From: Phycisphaeraceae bacterium
GTDB taxonomy: Bacteria; Planctomycetota; Phycisphaerae; Phycisphaerales; UBA1924
Direction: 5' to 3'
DNA: 64,000 nucleotides
NCBI GenBank assembly: GCA_019636695.1
Contig: JAHBXD010000002.1
Span: 62,001 to 126,000 of the forward strand
The notes under the pieces are model-generated. The model had not been told where the DNA came from and made no database searches. It was given only the letters and a program-made list of their open reading frames with translations. Each line of letters starts with the position of its first letter. Position 1 is the first letter of the stretch. A program made the position numbers and the translations under genes. Below, one piece after another: positions 31,610 to 41,259 of the stretch.

Positions 31610-33676
31610 TCACGCCTGCGCCACGCCCAGCCCTCGCAGGCTCGCCTCGCGACGAGTCGCCGTCGGCTTATTCGCAGCTTCTTCCGCCGCCGCGAAGTTC
31701 TCGCCGAAGCGGAAGAGACGGAAGCTGTTGGCAAGCACGAAGACCTCTCCGACGAAGTGATACAACGCCGCGGCAGGAATCGCGAGCCACCCGGCCGATG
31801 CCAACACAAGACCCACGAGCACGATCAGAATGCTCGCAGCGATGTTCATCCCGATGATCTGGCGTGTCTTGCGGCTGAGTTCAATCAGGAATGGCACGCG
31901 GCTGAGATCGTCGGTCATCAGGGCGATGCCCGCCGAGTTGGTTGCGATATCCGATCCGCTCAGACCCATGGCCACGCCCACGTCGGCTGCGGCGAGGCTC
32001 GGCCCGTCGTTGATGCCGTCGCCGATCATCATCGTGCGATAGCCCTGCCCGACGAGCTGGCGAATCTGCTGGTGCTTTTCCTCTGGGTGGCATTCGGCCT
32101 CGATCGCGTCAACGCCGACGGAGGCCCCGACACGCTTGGCGACGCTCAGGCGGTCACCGGTGAAGATGGCCACCATGCGCACGCCCAGCTCACGCAGCCG
32201 GGAAATCACGGCCTTGGTGTTTGGCCGCACCTTGTCTTCAAGCCCGACCACGCCGAGATACTGCCCGTTCCGCATGACGTGCACGCCAGACATGCCCTCG
32301 ATCTTGGCCTCGATCGCCTCGACCGCCGGACGGATCGCCGGGTTGAGTTCGATCAGCCACTTGGCACGTCCGACGCACAATTCACCCATGGTCGTGCGCG
32401 CCCGGACACCCCGTCCGTGAATTTCTTCGTAGTCATCTGAACCATCGACCTGGATTTTCGCGGCCGTTGCCGTGCGCAAAATCGATTGTGCGAGCGGATG
32501 GTTGGAATGCTGCTCCGCATTGGCCGCTGCTTTGAGCAATTCGGCGCCCTCGACCCCCTCGGCAGGCACAAGCCGCGAAACCTCAAACTTGCCGGTGGTG
32601 ATCGTGCCTGTCTTATCCATCACGACCGCATCGACATTCGCCGCGGCTTCGAGATAATGCGACTGCTTGACCATGACCCCGAGCCGCGCGGCCGATGCAA
32701 ACGCCGCGACCATCGCGGTCGGGCTGGCCAGAAGCAGCGAAGCCGGGCAGGCGACGATCAACACGGTGATCGCCCGCTTGGCCGCCTCCACACGTGCCGC
32801 TTCTTCGCCGCTCTGGCTGTTGATGAACCACACGACCGCGGCGACACTCAGCGCGATCGGCACGAAGAACCGAGCCACCTGTTCGATGAGCAACTGACGC
32901 GGAGTACGGGTTTCCTCGGCCTCACGGATCAGGGTCGTGACCTTGCCGATGGTCGTCTCACCACCGACTTGCGTGACGAGCACGTCAACCTGACCGGTGA
33001 GGTTCGTTGTGCCGGCATAGACCAGATCACCCGGTTGCACCTCGACCGGCATGGCTTCACCCGTGAGCGATGCCTGGTTGATCGTTGATCGCCCTGTTGC
33101 CACGCGGCCGTCAACCGGCAGATTCTCGCCAGGACGAACACGCACCGTCTGTCCGACCTTGACATCCGACAGTTCGACTTCTTGTTCTGAGCCGTCTACC
33201 ACGATCCGGGCACGATCCGGCGTCAGGTTGACCAGTTGCTCGATGGCTCGTTGCGCACCGAACGCCGTACGCCTCAAAATCTGATCGGCAATCAACAGCA
33301 CAAAGGCCAGAAGCCCCGCCGTGCGATAATCGCCGGTCGCCATCGCCGCCAGAATGCCGATCGCGACGAGCGTCGAGCTCGACGGCGACATCGCCTTGAC
33401 CTCACGGAACGCTGCCCAGAAAAGCGGAATGCTGAGCATGATCGCGCCGATGAGCGCGGGGATATCCGCGATCCCGCCGCCCGTGTGGCCAAGCCACCGA
33501 GAGAACAGGCTCACCAAGACAAGCACGCCGCCGACGAGATACAGCGGGATCAACTTGTCGATCTTCGCAATCTCATGGTGCGCGCAGCACGTCATCCCGC
33601 CTGAATACTCGCCCTGCCCCTTGCCCCCGGCTGTCGCCTCGCCGCCATGGCTGTGCGAATGATCGTGTTGCGCCAT
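31610..33676 (-). CDS. P1B-type heavy-metal ATPase
   Basis: A 688-residue metal-exporting P-type ATPase. The N-terminus is His-rich (HDHSHSH) with a GMTCC remnant but no HMA ferredoxin domain. Then come the A domain (LTGEAMP at about 204-210), the transport motif ACPASLLLASPTAM (C310-P311-A312), phosphorylation site DKTGTIT (D354), HP motif SNHPLAQ and hinge GDGINDGPSLAAADV. The core motif is CPA rather than the usual CPC, CPH or SPC, so metal choice (Zn/Cd/Pb against Cu or Co) is uncertain; overall sequence looks CadA/ZntA-like. GGAG lies nine bases before ATG. No MerR or ArsR regulator is adjacent. Confidence 0.93.
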   Translation of the reverse strand: MAQHDHSHSHGGEATAGGKGQGEYSGGMTCCAHHEIAKIDKLIPLYLVGGVLVLVSLFSRWLGHTGGGIADIPALIGAIMLSIPLFWAAFREVKAMSPSSSTLVAIGILAAMATGDYRTAGLLAFVLLIADQILRRTAFGAQRAIEQLVNLTPDRARIVVDGSEQEVELSDVKVGQTVRVRPGENLPVDGRVATGRSTINQASLTGEAMPVEVQPGDLVYAGTTNLTGQVDVLVTQVGGETTIGKVTTLIREAEETRTPRQLLIEQVARFFVPIALSVAAVVWFINSQSGEEAARVEAAKRAITVLIVACPASLLLASPTAMVAAFASAARLGVMVKQSHYLEAAANVDAVVMDKTGTITTGKFEVSRLVPAEGVEGAELLKAAANAEQHSNHPLAQSILRTATAAKIQVDGSDDYEEIHGRGVRARTTMGELCVGRAKWLIELNPAIRPAVEAIEAKIEGMSGVHVMRNGQYLGVVGLEDKVRPNTKAVISRLRELGVRMVAIFTGDRLSVAKRVGASVGVDAIEAECHPEEKHQQIRQLVGQGYRTMMIGDGINDGPSLAAADVGVAMGLSGSDIATNSAGIALMTDDLSRVPFLIELSRKTRQIIGMNIAASILIVLVGLVLASAGWLAIPAAALYHFVGEVFVLANSFRLFRFGENFAAAEEAANKPTATRREASLRGLGVAQA

Positions 33677-33894
33677 CGATCAAAACTCCCTGTCAATGTT
33701 TCGCACCACGACAGCCCGATCGACTGCCGCGCTCGAACCGCCCTTCCTGCCCCTCGCCCCAGCAGCCCTGCCTGCACCAGAACGGTGAAGCACCTCCAGA
33801 CGAAGGGCAAGATCCTAGCGTCTCACGCTGCGTCGGGGTTCGCTACCCTACGAACCGGTGCCTAGGTAAGTTCACCTTCTTGTACGGTCTGGCC

Positions 33895-34947
33895 ATGCCC
33901 ACCCCATCCTCGACTCCGGGGAAAACCCTGAACGTGGCCGTGCTGGGCCTAGGCCAGATGGGCTTGGTGTCAGCCTCGCTGCTGGTCTCACCCGACCGCG
34001 CCCGCGGCACCGGCGAGTTGCCTTTCCCGCGCGTCACGATGTGGGGCCACGACCTCGAAGAAGCCGGGACGCTCAGCCAGTCTCGACGCTCGGACCGCCT
34101 GCCCGGGTTTACCCTGCCCCCCCCTATTCGGGTGGCCATGAAGGACCGTGACATCGCGGGGGCAGATCTTGTCGTCTGCGCGATCCCGGTGCAGTTCATT
34201 CGAGAGACGCTCAGGAGACTTCACCCCCACCTTGCCCCTGCCGCGGCGTTCGTCTCCGTGGCAAAGGGCATCGAGAACTGCACGCTGATGCGACCGAGCG
34301 AGATCATTCTGGATGTCGCTGGTCCGCGACCGATCGGCGTGCTGAGCGGGCCGACCATCGCCGCAGAACTTGCACGGTGTCTGCCGGCAACGATGGTTTC
34401 GGCGAGCAGTGATCCCGTGCTTGCGGAACTCGTGCAGAGGCTTTTTAGTACGACCTGGCTACGGATTTATACCCATCACGACATGCTCGGTGTCGAACTT
34501 GCCGGCGCAACCAAGAACATCATCGGCATTGCCGCGGGCATTCTGGACGGCTTACAGGCCGGAAACAACGCCAAGAGCGCCCTGCTTGCCCGGGGTCTGG
34601 CCGAGATCACGCGCCTGGGGACGGCCCTCGGCGCGCAGCGGGAGACCTTCTTCGGGGTTGCGGGGGTGGGCGACCTCGCGACGACCTGCTTCAGCCCCGA
34701 GGGGAGGAACCGCTCGTGCGGCGAAGCCCTCGGGCGCGGCGAGAAGCTCGATGCCTATCTGAAACGTTCGAGGCACGTGGTCGAGGGGGTCTGGACAACC
34801 AAGAGCGTGATGGACCTCGCCGCACGGCACATAGTCGAGATGCCGATCACGGAGGCGGTGCACGCGGTGCTCTTTGAGGGGCTTGACCCGCTGGAGGCGA
34901 TCAGCCGCCTGATGGCGCGCGAACTGAAGGGCGAGCGGGTGGGATAA
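33895..34947 (+). CDS. gpsA: NAD(P)-dependent glycerol-3-phosphate dehydrogenase
   Basis: GpsA reduces dihydroxyacetone phosphate to sn-glycerol-3-phosphate for phospholipids. The 350-residue product has the Rossmann motif VLGLGQMG, FVSVAKGIE, GVLSGPTIAAEL, the catalytic Lys in ELAGATKNIIGIAAGI, GNNAKSALLARGLAEI and GVAGVGDLATTC. The nucleotide loop is GLGQMG instead of the common GAGAWG, a tolerated variant. A run of eight C (34117-34124) encodes the LPPPIRV stretch. ATG 33895 was chosen over TTG 33880 by homology. The 218-base gap before it (33677-33894) holds a TACCCT (33844-33849) that could be its -10 and otherwise nothing clear. Confidence 0.95.
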   Translation: MPTPSSTPGKTLNVAVLGLGQMGLVSASLLVSPDRARGTGELPFPRVTMWGHDLEEAGTLSQSRRSDRLPGFTLPPPIRVAMKDRDIAGADLVVCAIPVQFIRETLRRLHPHLAPAAAFVSVAKGIENCTLMRPSEIILDVAGPRPIGVLSGPTIAAELARCLPATMVSASSDPVLAELVQRLFSTTWLRIYTHHDMLGVELAGATKNIIGIAAGILDGLQAGNNAKSALLARGLAEITRLGTALGAQRETFFGVAGVGDLATTCFSPEGRNRSCGEALGRGEKLDAYLKRSRHVVEGVWTTKSVMDLAARHIVEMPITEAVHAVLFEGLDPLEAISRLMARELKGERVG

Positions 34948-35032
34948 CAAGCCCGAAATAAGCGCGACGGAGCCTTCCCTATGGCGTGCCTTTGTGTGGC
35001 AAAGGTTTGCAACCGGCGCGCTTTTCCATCTG

Positions 35033-35059
35033 TTTACCCCCCCATTTCGGTGGTATACA
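35033..35059 (+). promoter_or_regulatory. Weak promoter candidate before the HAF-repeat gene
   Basis: TTTACC (35033-35038) and TATACA (35054-35059) lie 15 bases apart in the 220-base gap after gpsA; seven C occupy part of the spacer. The -10 is AT-rich and stands out, but the -35 and spacing are poor. Nothing else is seen in this gap. Confidence 0.3.
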
Positions 35060-35167
35060 ACTCTACTGCAAACACGTTCATACTCCTTTCTGCGTCCAAT
35101 TGCAGATTGGAGCTAGGATCCACTCGCGCGTTCTGATACGCTGCATCCTCGTCAAGAGGAAATGACC

Positions 35168-36568
35168 ATGGTGCATGTTCCCGTCGCCCTCGCCCCTATC
35201 ACGCTCGCTGCCTTGCTTGCCGTCGCGGCGCACGCTCAGCCCCGTCGCCTCATGCTTGCACCCCGGCCGATTCAGCCCGAGTCCGTCGCTTCGCAGTACA
35301 GCATCAAGAAGATCGGCCCGCTCGTAAACGGTGGCGGAAGTCTGGGTTCGGCGATCAATAACTTGACGCAGATCGCCGGGACTTCACTCTCGCAGACCGC
35401 CGAGCAGCCCTACCGCTGGAGCGGCGGCATGATCGAGGGCCTGCCGATCACGGGCTCGGGCACGAGCAACTTCGCACACGGTATCAACAATGCCGGGCAG
35501 GTCGTGGGCTACGCGAGCTTCCCCGGCACGGCGTCGGAGGCAGCGCTTTGGACCCTGACCAACTCCATGGGATGGCAGGTGACGGGGCTGGGAATTCCTT
35601 CGGGCTTTGCGTTCTCGATTGCCAATGACCTTTCGGACGACGGCACGCGAATCGTGGGCTACGCCGACAACGCCATTGAACTTCTCGTGGCCACTTCGTG
35701 GGAACGCGATGACAGCGGCGACTGGAACATGCTCGACATGGGCACCCTCCCACACAATTACGGGAGTTACGCCAACGGCCTGAACAACCAGGGTGTTGCC
35801 GTCGGCACATCGTATGTTCCTTTCGGCACCTCACAGGCGACTCACTGGCAGCGCACCAACACCGGGTGGACGATAAGCGCGTTGCCCTACCTGCCCAATG
35901 GCTACTCTCAGAGCATCGCCTTCGCCATCAACGATTCGGGCCTGATTGCCGGTGCCGCAGTCGCCTCCGACGGCTATTACCACGCGACCACCTGGAGCGG
36001 CAACAGCATCACCGACTTTGGCACCTTCTCCGGCGAGCACTCGTACGCCCGCGCAATCAATACTTCGGGAACGATCGTCGGGGAGACCTGGGGTGCCGGC
36101 CTCACTCGGGCCTTCATCGGCTCCAACTCCGGCCTGCACGACCTGAACACCCGCATTCCGCCCGACACGGGCTGGAACCTCCGCTCAGCCACGGGCATCA
36201 ACGACAGCGGGCAGATCGTCGGCACGGGCGATCTCGGCGGGTTCTGGCACACCTTCCTGCTGACACCTGTCGCGATGAACCTCACCGGCCCGACACCGGG
36301 CGTCGTGGGTGTTCCCAACACCTTCTCCATCATCGCGCCGAACGACCAGTCGATTCAACTCTACTACGCGTTCAGTGCCGGTGAAACCGCGATCTCCGGA
36401 TGCTCGGCCGTTCCCCTCAACATTGCCAGCCCCACGCTTCTGGCCACCTTTCCCGACCCTTCGAGCATCACTATCGAACTTCCTGATGAATTCTCCGGCC
36501 AGACGGTGTACTTCCAGGCCGCGACGGGCTGCCAGGTGAGCAATGTCGTGCGGTACACGTTTCCGTGA
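35168..36568 (+). CDS. Secreted HAF-repeat beta-propeller-like protein
   Basis: A 466-residue exported protein. The signal peptide runs to about residue 24 (AAHAQ). From about 45 to 370 it has repeats of the HAF type: each unit has an AINNxGQIVG-like core (HGINNAGQVVGYASF, GLNNQGVAVGTSYV, FAINDSGLIAGAAV, AINTSGTIVGETW, GINDSGQIVGTGDL), which form propeller-like blades. The last ~90 residues are a small beta domain of the IPT/FNIII-like kind. ATG 35168 is preferred to 35162 because AGAGGA is eight bases upstream. HAF proteins are common in planctomycete and proteobacterial secretomes; ligand unknown. Confidence 0.88.
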   Translation: MVHVPVALAPITLAALLAVAAHAQPRRLMLAPRPIQPESVASQYSIKKIGPLVNGGGSLGSAINNLTQIAGTSLSQTAEQPYRWSGGMIEGLPITGSGTSNFAHGINNAGQVVGYASFPGTASEAALWTLTNSMGWQVTGLGIPSGFAFSIANDLSDDGTRIVGYADNAIELLVATSWERDDSGDWNMLDMGTLPHNYGSYANGLNNQGVAVGTSYVPFGTSQATHWQRTNTGWTISALPYLPNGYSQSIAFAINDSGLIAGAAVASDGYYHATTWSGNSITDFGTFSGEHSYARAINTSGTIVGETWGAGLTRAFIGSNSGLHDLNTRIPPDTGWNLRSATGINDSGQIVGTGDLGGFWHTFLLTPVAMNLTGPTPGVVGVPNTFSIIAPNDQSIQLYYAFSAGETAISGCSAVPLNIASPTLLATFPDPSSITIELPDEFSGQTVYFQAATGCQVSNVVRYTFP

Positions 36569-36837
36569 GGGGTGACAGGCGAAGGGTGGCGCGACTCGCT
36601 GAGATTTTAAAAGCGACCACAAGAGCTACTATGGACGCGGATCGCAGAGGATGCCGCAGAGAGAGAATCAGAGTCTGTTTTCTACGCGAAGGACTCTTGG
36701 CCCACGACCCCTGATACGCATCGTGACTAGAGGCTATCTCGAAACCGATCCGTGAGGGCACGCATGATTCTGCACGATACTGCATGCCCGATGGGCTTGT
36801 TTTCGAAACCGTTTCAAATGACTCATGAGAAGGTGTA

Positions 36838-36860
36838 GGGACGGGCGGGACGCCCATCCC
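36838..36860. repeat. Short hairpin-forming GC repeat in the 36569-36892 gap
   Basis: GGGACGGGCGGGACGCCCATCCC contains GGGCG-GGA-CGCCC flanked by GGGA and TCCC. The 324-base gap between the HAF-repeat gene and the 3' end of the next minus-strand gene has no credible gene; besides this hairpin it contains TTTCGAAACCGTTTC (a nested palindrome) and CGCAGAG-like repeats near 36640-36670 that resemble eroded dispersed repeats. A role as bidirectional terminator is possible but there is no T-tract. Confidence 0.4.
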
Positions 36861-36892
36861 ACCGAGGCTTGGGAGCCATTCTGAAACCCTCC

Positions 36893-38191
36893 CTACTCCA
36901 CCCCTGTCAACACAAGTTCGAGAACCATCTGCGATTGCACCTGGGGGTAGGCATCAATCCGCCGCACCTGAATCAACCGCCCCTCTTCCACGTCGTACAC
37001 ATTCACGATGCGTTGCACCGCCGTCACGGCAGCGATGGCGACGATCGGCCGGCCGTTCTGGCCTCTGCCCGCGAACTCGACCATGGTCTGCCGCCCCGTC
37101 GTCGGGTCGGTGTCGAGCACCTGGCCGGTTTTCAAGGCTCGAAGAGCGCCCGGATCCATCCACACACCCATGAGCGAAGCCGGGCCGGAGGCCGTGGTGC
37201 CGCGCACGGGCGGAATGGGCACGTTGTCCTGGCGGACTTCCTGGTAGATCACTTCGTATGTGCTCCAGTTCGTGCCGACTTGTTGCGTGACAATATCGAC
37301 GATGACGTGCGCGCCCGGCAGGTTGCCCGTGGCCGATTCCATCCGGCTCGATCCTTGAAACCGCAGCCGCTTGGTGTTTCTGGCCCAATCGGGCATCTGC
37401 ATAGGCCGCGTGGCCCAAGGCATGTCGAGTTGCCTCGTCGAGACATGCCGAATGGTCAACTGGGTTATCGCCGTGGCCTGGGAGATATTTCCCATCGGGT
37501 CGGCCACGTGCCCCTGCTGCTGCTTTGAGCGGAACCCCCCGGCCAGGAGCGTGCCGCGTTCGAGGTCGAAAAGTTGCGAATCGAACCCCAGGCGTTCAGA
37601 GACCACGCGGAGGGCGATGATCTCGCGCGAGTTGTGCTGGTATCGTTCTCGCAGCACGGTGTGCCCGCCTTCGTGCACAGGTTCCATCAACGCGAGTAGT
37701 TTGGGATGGGCGAAGAAGGCACACGCCGCCGGGTGTGTGACAATGACCGACCCGCTGGTTTCGCGGGCAGGCTGGTTCATGCCATCAGGCATCAGCAGGT
37801 CGGTCTGTTGCAGCACGAGCACTCCAGGCTCACTTGCGATCACATCAACCGTTGTCCAACCGATCCCCCCGCTGCTGCCGGCCTGCCCGTGCCCCCCGGG
37901 GTTGACCCAGCGCCAACGCTTGCCTTTGTCATCGATGACGTTGCCGTTCGGATCCGGCTCGAGCCTGGGTTTTCCCGGATCTGAGTTCCGCACTGAGCTT
38001 GAAGCGTAAAACGTGAGCCGGACACCTGGCTTCACCCACTCGGGAGCGCCCGTGTCGGCAGAGCCGGGAATCGCAAAGACCAGCGGATCGACCTGAGGCT
38101 TGCCTGCCGGTTGCGCCACGGCGGCAGCCGCGCATGAAGTCAACACGACCGCCGCACAGGCAGCCCTCAGCATGGGTACGCCACGTTGCAT
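36893..38191 (-). CDS. Secreted hypothetical protein, 432 aa
   Basis: Exported protein with a signal peptide (about 1-26, ALVLT...AAAVAQ-type end near PAG). GGAG lies eight bases before ATG 38191; the frame continues open upstream but that sequence is a shadow of the ribosome-recycling-factor region. The mature part is beta-rich and contains WVKPGVRLTFYASSSV, RLTFYA-type strands, TTVDVIASEPGVLVLQ and a late RIVNVYDVEEGRLIQVRR. No catalytic motif or Cys-rich part is seen. Similar long secreted hypotheticals are common in Phycisphaerae. Function unknown; convergent with the HAF gene. Confidence 0.75.
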   Translation of the reverse strand: MQRGVPMLRAACAAVVLTSCAAAAVAQPAGKPQVDPLVFAIPGSADTGAPEWVKPGVRLTFYASSSVRNSDPGKPRLEPDPNGNVIDDKGKRWRWVNPGGHGQAGSSGGIGWTTVDVIASEPGVLVLQQTDLLMPDGMNQPARETSGSVIVTHPAACAFFAHPKLLALMEPVHEGGHTVLRERYQHNSREIIALRVVSERLGFDSQLFDLERGTLLAGGFRSKQQQGHVADPMGNISQATAITQLTIRHVSTRQLDMPWATRPMQMPDWARNTKRLRFQGSSRMESATGNLPGAHVIVDIVTQQVGTNWSTYEVIYQEVRQDNVPIPPVRGTTASGPASLMGVWMDPGALRALKTGQVLDTDPTTGRQTMVEFAGRGQNGRPIVAIAAVTAVQRIVNVYDVEEGRLIQVRRIDAYPQVQSQMVLELVLTGVE

Positions 38192-38467
38192 GTTCCGTCT
38201 CCCCGGAGTACAGAAACTCCGTCCCGATCGTTGCCCGCCCACCCCCCGAAGGGTGAGCATGGTCGTTCGAGACATGGTAACCACAAGCCAGGAGTGACGC
38301 CCGAAACAGGCGCAATTCCCAGGATTGACGCGTTCCTCGCAGCACAGGGTTGCCCTTGCATCGCCATGACTCGATTCGCAGGCTTCGGCCCGGAGCGGGG
38401 AATCATCGCGTTGAAGCACCGTACAATGCCCCCTCGACGCAGACTGAGCCACTCCAGGAGTCTTGAG

Positions 38468-39040
38468 ATGAGCACCGACCCAGACACCATTCTGCTTGAA
38501 GCCGAAGACGCCATGCAAAAGGCGGTCGATCACCTTCAGCATGAACTTCGCGGGGTTCGCACCGGGCGAGCATCGACCGCGCTCGTCGAGTATCTCAAAG
38601 TGGACTATTACGGTTCACCGACCGATCTCAAATCGCTCGCGGCGATCAGCGTGCCCGAACCGAGCCAGTTGCTCATCAAGCCGTTTGACGCCGGGGCTGT
38701 CTCGGCGATCAAGCAGGCGATCGAAGCCTCGGGGCTGGGCCTGAATCCGATCGTCGAAGCCAAGCAGATTCGACTGAATATCCCAGCACTGACCCGTGAC
38801 CGCCGCCAGCAACTTGTGACCCATTGCAAGAAGGTCGGCGAACAGCAGAAAGTGGCGGTGCGGAACGTGCGGCGTGACGCCAACAAGCACGCCGACGGCC
38901 TGACCAAGCAGCCAGGCGCGAACTATCCTGAAGATGAAATCACGCAACTGAAGGAAGAGATCCAGGAACTGCTGAAGAAGTATGAGGGGCGGATCGACGA
39001 GATGGTCTCGGCCAAGACTAAAGAAGTCGAAGAGATTTGA
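38468..39040 (+). CDS. frr: Ribosome recycling factor
   Basis: RRF splits post-termination ribosomes together with EF-G. The 190-residue protein (family 185) has the two-domain pattern: helix DAMQKAVDHLQHELRGVRTGRAS, then DYYGSPTDLKSLAAISVPEP, LLIKPFDAG, IRLNIPALTRDRRQQLVTHCKKVGEQQKVAVRNVRRDANK (in pieces) and the C-terminal helix with EEIQELLKKYEGRIDEMVSAK. AGGAG lies about eight bases before ATG. The usual partner pyrH is not adjacent here; the gene stands divergent from a secreted hypothetical. The 164-base gap after it (39041-39204) shows nothing recognisable. Confidence 0.97.
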   Translation: MSTDPDTILLEAEDAMQKAVDHLQHELRGVRTGRASTALVEYLKVDYYGSPTDLKSLAAISVPEPSQLLIKPFDAGAVSAIKQAIEASGLGLNPIVEAKQIRLNIPALTRDRRQQLVTHCKKVGEQQKVAVRNVRRDANKHADGLTKQPGANYPEDEITQLKEEIQELLKKYEGRIDEMVSAKTKEVEEI

Positions 39041-39204
39041 CACCGCACGCCCGGCGGCTCTTGCATACCCGTAACACCAGCGCCTCGGAAGTACCGGCGT
39101 TGCGCACGCTCAGGCAGGTGTTCTCGATGTTGCCCCCCTTCCAAGGGGTGGTCGCGTGCTGAGTCGGCGGACCTGTTCACGAGCGACATCTATCGGGAGG
39201 AAGC

Positions 39205-39873
39205 GTGCCACCCCTGATCGGTATTACGTGCTCGATTGAAGCGGCACTTCCATCTGCTCGGGCCGTCGCGGCACTGGCCTATGCCCGCGCGGTCGCGGCC
39301 GCAGGCGGAACGCCCCTGCTGCTCCCTCCGCTTCCGGAATGTCTGGGGGATCACCTGGGCGCGTGCGATGCCTTTGTGCTGACCGGGGGTGACGACCCGA
39401 GCACGGAACCTTTCGGGGCGCCGACACACCCGAAGGCGACTCCGGTCGACCCGCTTCGACAGGAGTATGAAACCCGGCTCCTCCGGCGACTTGCCAACGA
39501 ACGGCCCGACACTCCGGTCCTGGGAATTTGCCTAGGGATGCAGATGATGGCGCTCGTAGCCGGCGGCAGACTCGACCAGCACCTTCCCGAATCGACCCCC
39601 TCGGCGCCGATGCACTGGGATCAGACGCATCTGGTGCTTACGGCCCATGTGAAAACCCCCTTCGCTGATGGACCCGTCGCCAGCAAGCACCGCCAGGCTG
39701 TCACCGACCCCGGCATACTGGACGTACTTGCCCACGCACCGGATGGGGTCATTGAGGCGGTCGGCGACTTCACGCGGCGGTTCTATGTTGGTGTGCAATG
39801 GCATCCGGAACGGACCCCATCTGCAGAAACGGGGCAGGCACTTTTCCATGCGCTCATCGGAGCAGTCAGATGA
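39205..39873 (+). CDS. Class-I glutamine amidotransferase-like hydrolase (PuuD/C26 type)
   Basis: A 222-residue gamma-glutamyl hydrolase-like protein from GTG 39205 (GGGAGG four bases upstream). It has a nucleophile elbow LGICLGMQ (C109), catalytic His and Glu in VQWHPE (H200, E202), and the N-terminal LTGGDDPSTEPFGA loop typical of PuuD (gamma-glutamyl-GABA hydrolase). The family usually has 240-260 residues, so this is compact. The true substrate is not clear since no putrescine genes are near. Its stop overlaps the start of the next gene by ATGA (39870-39873). Confidence 0.88.
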   Translation: MPPLIGITCSIEAALPSARAVAALAYARAVAAAGGTPLLLPPLPECLGDHLGACDAFVLTGGDDPSTEPFGAPTHPKATPVDPLRQEYETRLLRRLANERPDTPVLGICLGMQMMALVAGGRLDQHLPESTPSAPMHWDQTHLVLTAHVKTPFADGPVASKHRQAVTDPGILDVLAHAPDGVIEAVGDFTRRFYVGVQWHPERTPSAETGQALFHALIGAVR

Positions 39874-41159
39874 TCTCAGCAACCCAAGGCAACCTCTGGT
39901 CGATCGGGCGGGTGGCCAGTGCTCTCGCGATGCTGATCCTGAATACGTGTTTCAGTGCGGCAGCTGCTCAACAAGCACAGCGCAACCCCGATCGGGCCGC
40001 TTCGGCGGCACCGATGGCGATCCGCGTGGTAACTTTCAATGTCGAAGACATCCGGACCGAAGACTTGCGCGACGGCTCGCAGCCGCGTGTGAGACAGATC
40101 GCGGAGGTGATTCAGCGACTGCAACCAACGGTCATACTTTTGAACGAAATTGCATACGACCAACCCGGAGCGCCGGGGTTTCGAGCCAACGAACCCCCCG
40201 GCCAGAACGGCCGCCGGTTCGTCGAAAACTACCTGATGACCCCGCAGGCCGAAGGGTTGTCGGCTCTGGAGTACAACGTCTTCATGGCGCCATCCAACAC
40301 GGGGATTCCCAGTGGGTTCGATTTGAACAAGGACGGGAGGGTTGTCACCGAGTTCCCGCCGCCGCCGGGGTCTGGGCCAAACGGAGAACCCGGCGAGCAG
40401 ACCGATGGAGGGCGCGCTTTCGGCGAAGATTGCTGGGGATTCGGCACGTTCCCCGGCCAATATGCGATGGCGCTTTTGGTCGATCCCCGTTGCGAAATTC
40501 TGATAGATCAGGTCAGGACATTCCGCCTGCTTCCCTGGGAGTACATGCCGGGTGCAGCACTGCCTCAGAACCCAGAAGGCTCAGGCTCGTGGTATTCTGA
40601 AGAAGAGTTAAAATACTTTCGGCTGAGTTCCAAAAGTCACTGGGATGTTCCGGTGCGGATGCCCAATGGAAGCGTGGTGCATTTCCTCTGCTCGCACCCC
40701 ACCCCGCCTGCCTTCGATGGTCCCGAGCGGCGGAATGCCCGTCGCAACTATGACGAGATTCGATTCTGGGCTGATTACATCGAGGGCGCCCAATGGATTG
40801 TGGATGACCACGGCGTCAGCGGCCCCTTGGAACGGGGAGAACTCTTTGTGATTCTCGGTGACCTCAATGCCGACCCGGAAAAAGGCACGGCCTATCGCAA
40901 TCCCATGAAGGAGCTCCTGTTCGCCAGCCGAAGGCTGAACCCCGGCCCCGCACCTGTCGCCGACATCGATATCCCCGGGCTTTCCCCCACAGACACAGCC
41001 TCCTGGAAGCGCCGGGTGGATTACGTTCTGCCGTCGCAGGGCATTACTACGACGAGATCCGGTGTCTGGCGGACCCCACCCCCGGGAGCGAAGGGGTTCC
41101 CGAGCGACCATTTCCCGGTTTGGGCTGATCTGGTGGTGCCACCCCCACCAACTCGCTGA
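39870..41159 (+). CDS. Secreted endonuclease/exonuclease/phosphatase-family protein
   Basis: A 429-residue exported EEP-fold enzyme. Signal peptide about 1-33 (SALAMLILNTCFSAAAAQ). Core motifs: VTFNVEDIR, metal ligand Glu in ILLNEIAY, LCSHPTPPAFDG, VILGDLNADP and a terminal SDHFPV with the catalytic His. The layout agrees with secreted nucleases or phosphodiesterases from planctomycetes. It is translationally coupled to the amidotransferase-like gene. Target (nucleic acid, lipid or phosphate ester) cannot be told from sequence. Confidence 0.88.
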   Translation: MISATQGNLWSIGRVASALAMLILNTCFSAAAAQQAQRNPDRAASAAPMAIRVVTFNVEDIRTEDLRDGSQPRVRQIAEVIQRLQPTVILLNEIAYDQPGAPGFRANEPPGQNGRRFVENYLMTPQAEGLSALEYNVFMAPSNTGIPSGFDLNKDGRVVTEFPPPPGSGPNGEPGEQTDGGRAFGEDCWGFGTFPGQYAMALLVDPRCEILIDQVRTFRLLPWEYMPGAALPQNPEGSGSWYSEEELKYFRLSSKSHWDVPVRMPNGSVVHFLCSHPTPPAFDGPERRNARRNYDEIRFWADYIEGAQWIVDDHGVSGPLERGELFVILGDLNADPEKGTAYRNPMKELLFASRRLNPGPAPVADIDIPGLSPTDTASWKRRVDYVLPSQGITTTRSGVWRTPPPGAKGFPSDHFPVWADLVVPPPPTR

Positions 41160-41259
41160 CGACAATGGTGCCGCAACTTGACTACCCTGTTTCCTGTCAG
41201 GCGGGAAGGGTTGCGGCCTGACGGGAAGACGCCTTCGGTTAGATGGTGAAGGAGCAGCC

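Noticed and set aside
33686..33696. TTGACA before the P-type ATPase as a -35 box
   Set aside because: A -10 at normal spacing would fall inside the coding sequence; the adjacent CTCCC is better explained as the ribosome-binding site on the minus strand.
38186..38467. Longer start for ribosome recycling factor
   Set aside because: Would add 94 residues not found in the family; the ATG at 38468 has an AGGAG site.
39668..40600. 310-codon frame across the amidotransferase and EEP genes
   Set aside because: Overlaps two supported genes in another frame and shows random Arg/Gly/Ser composition.
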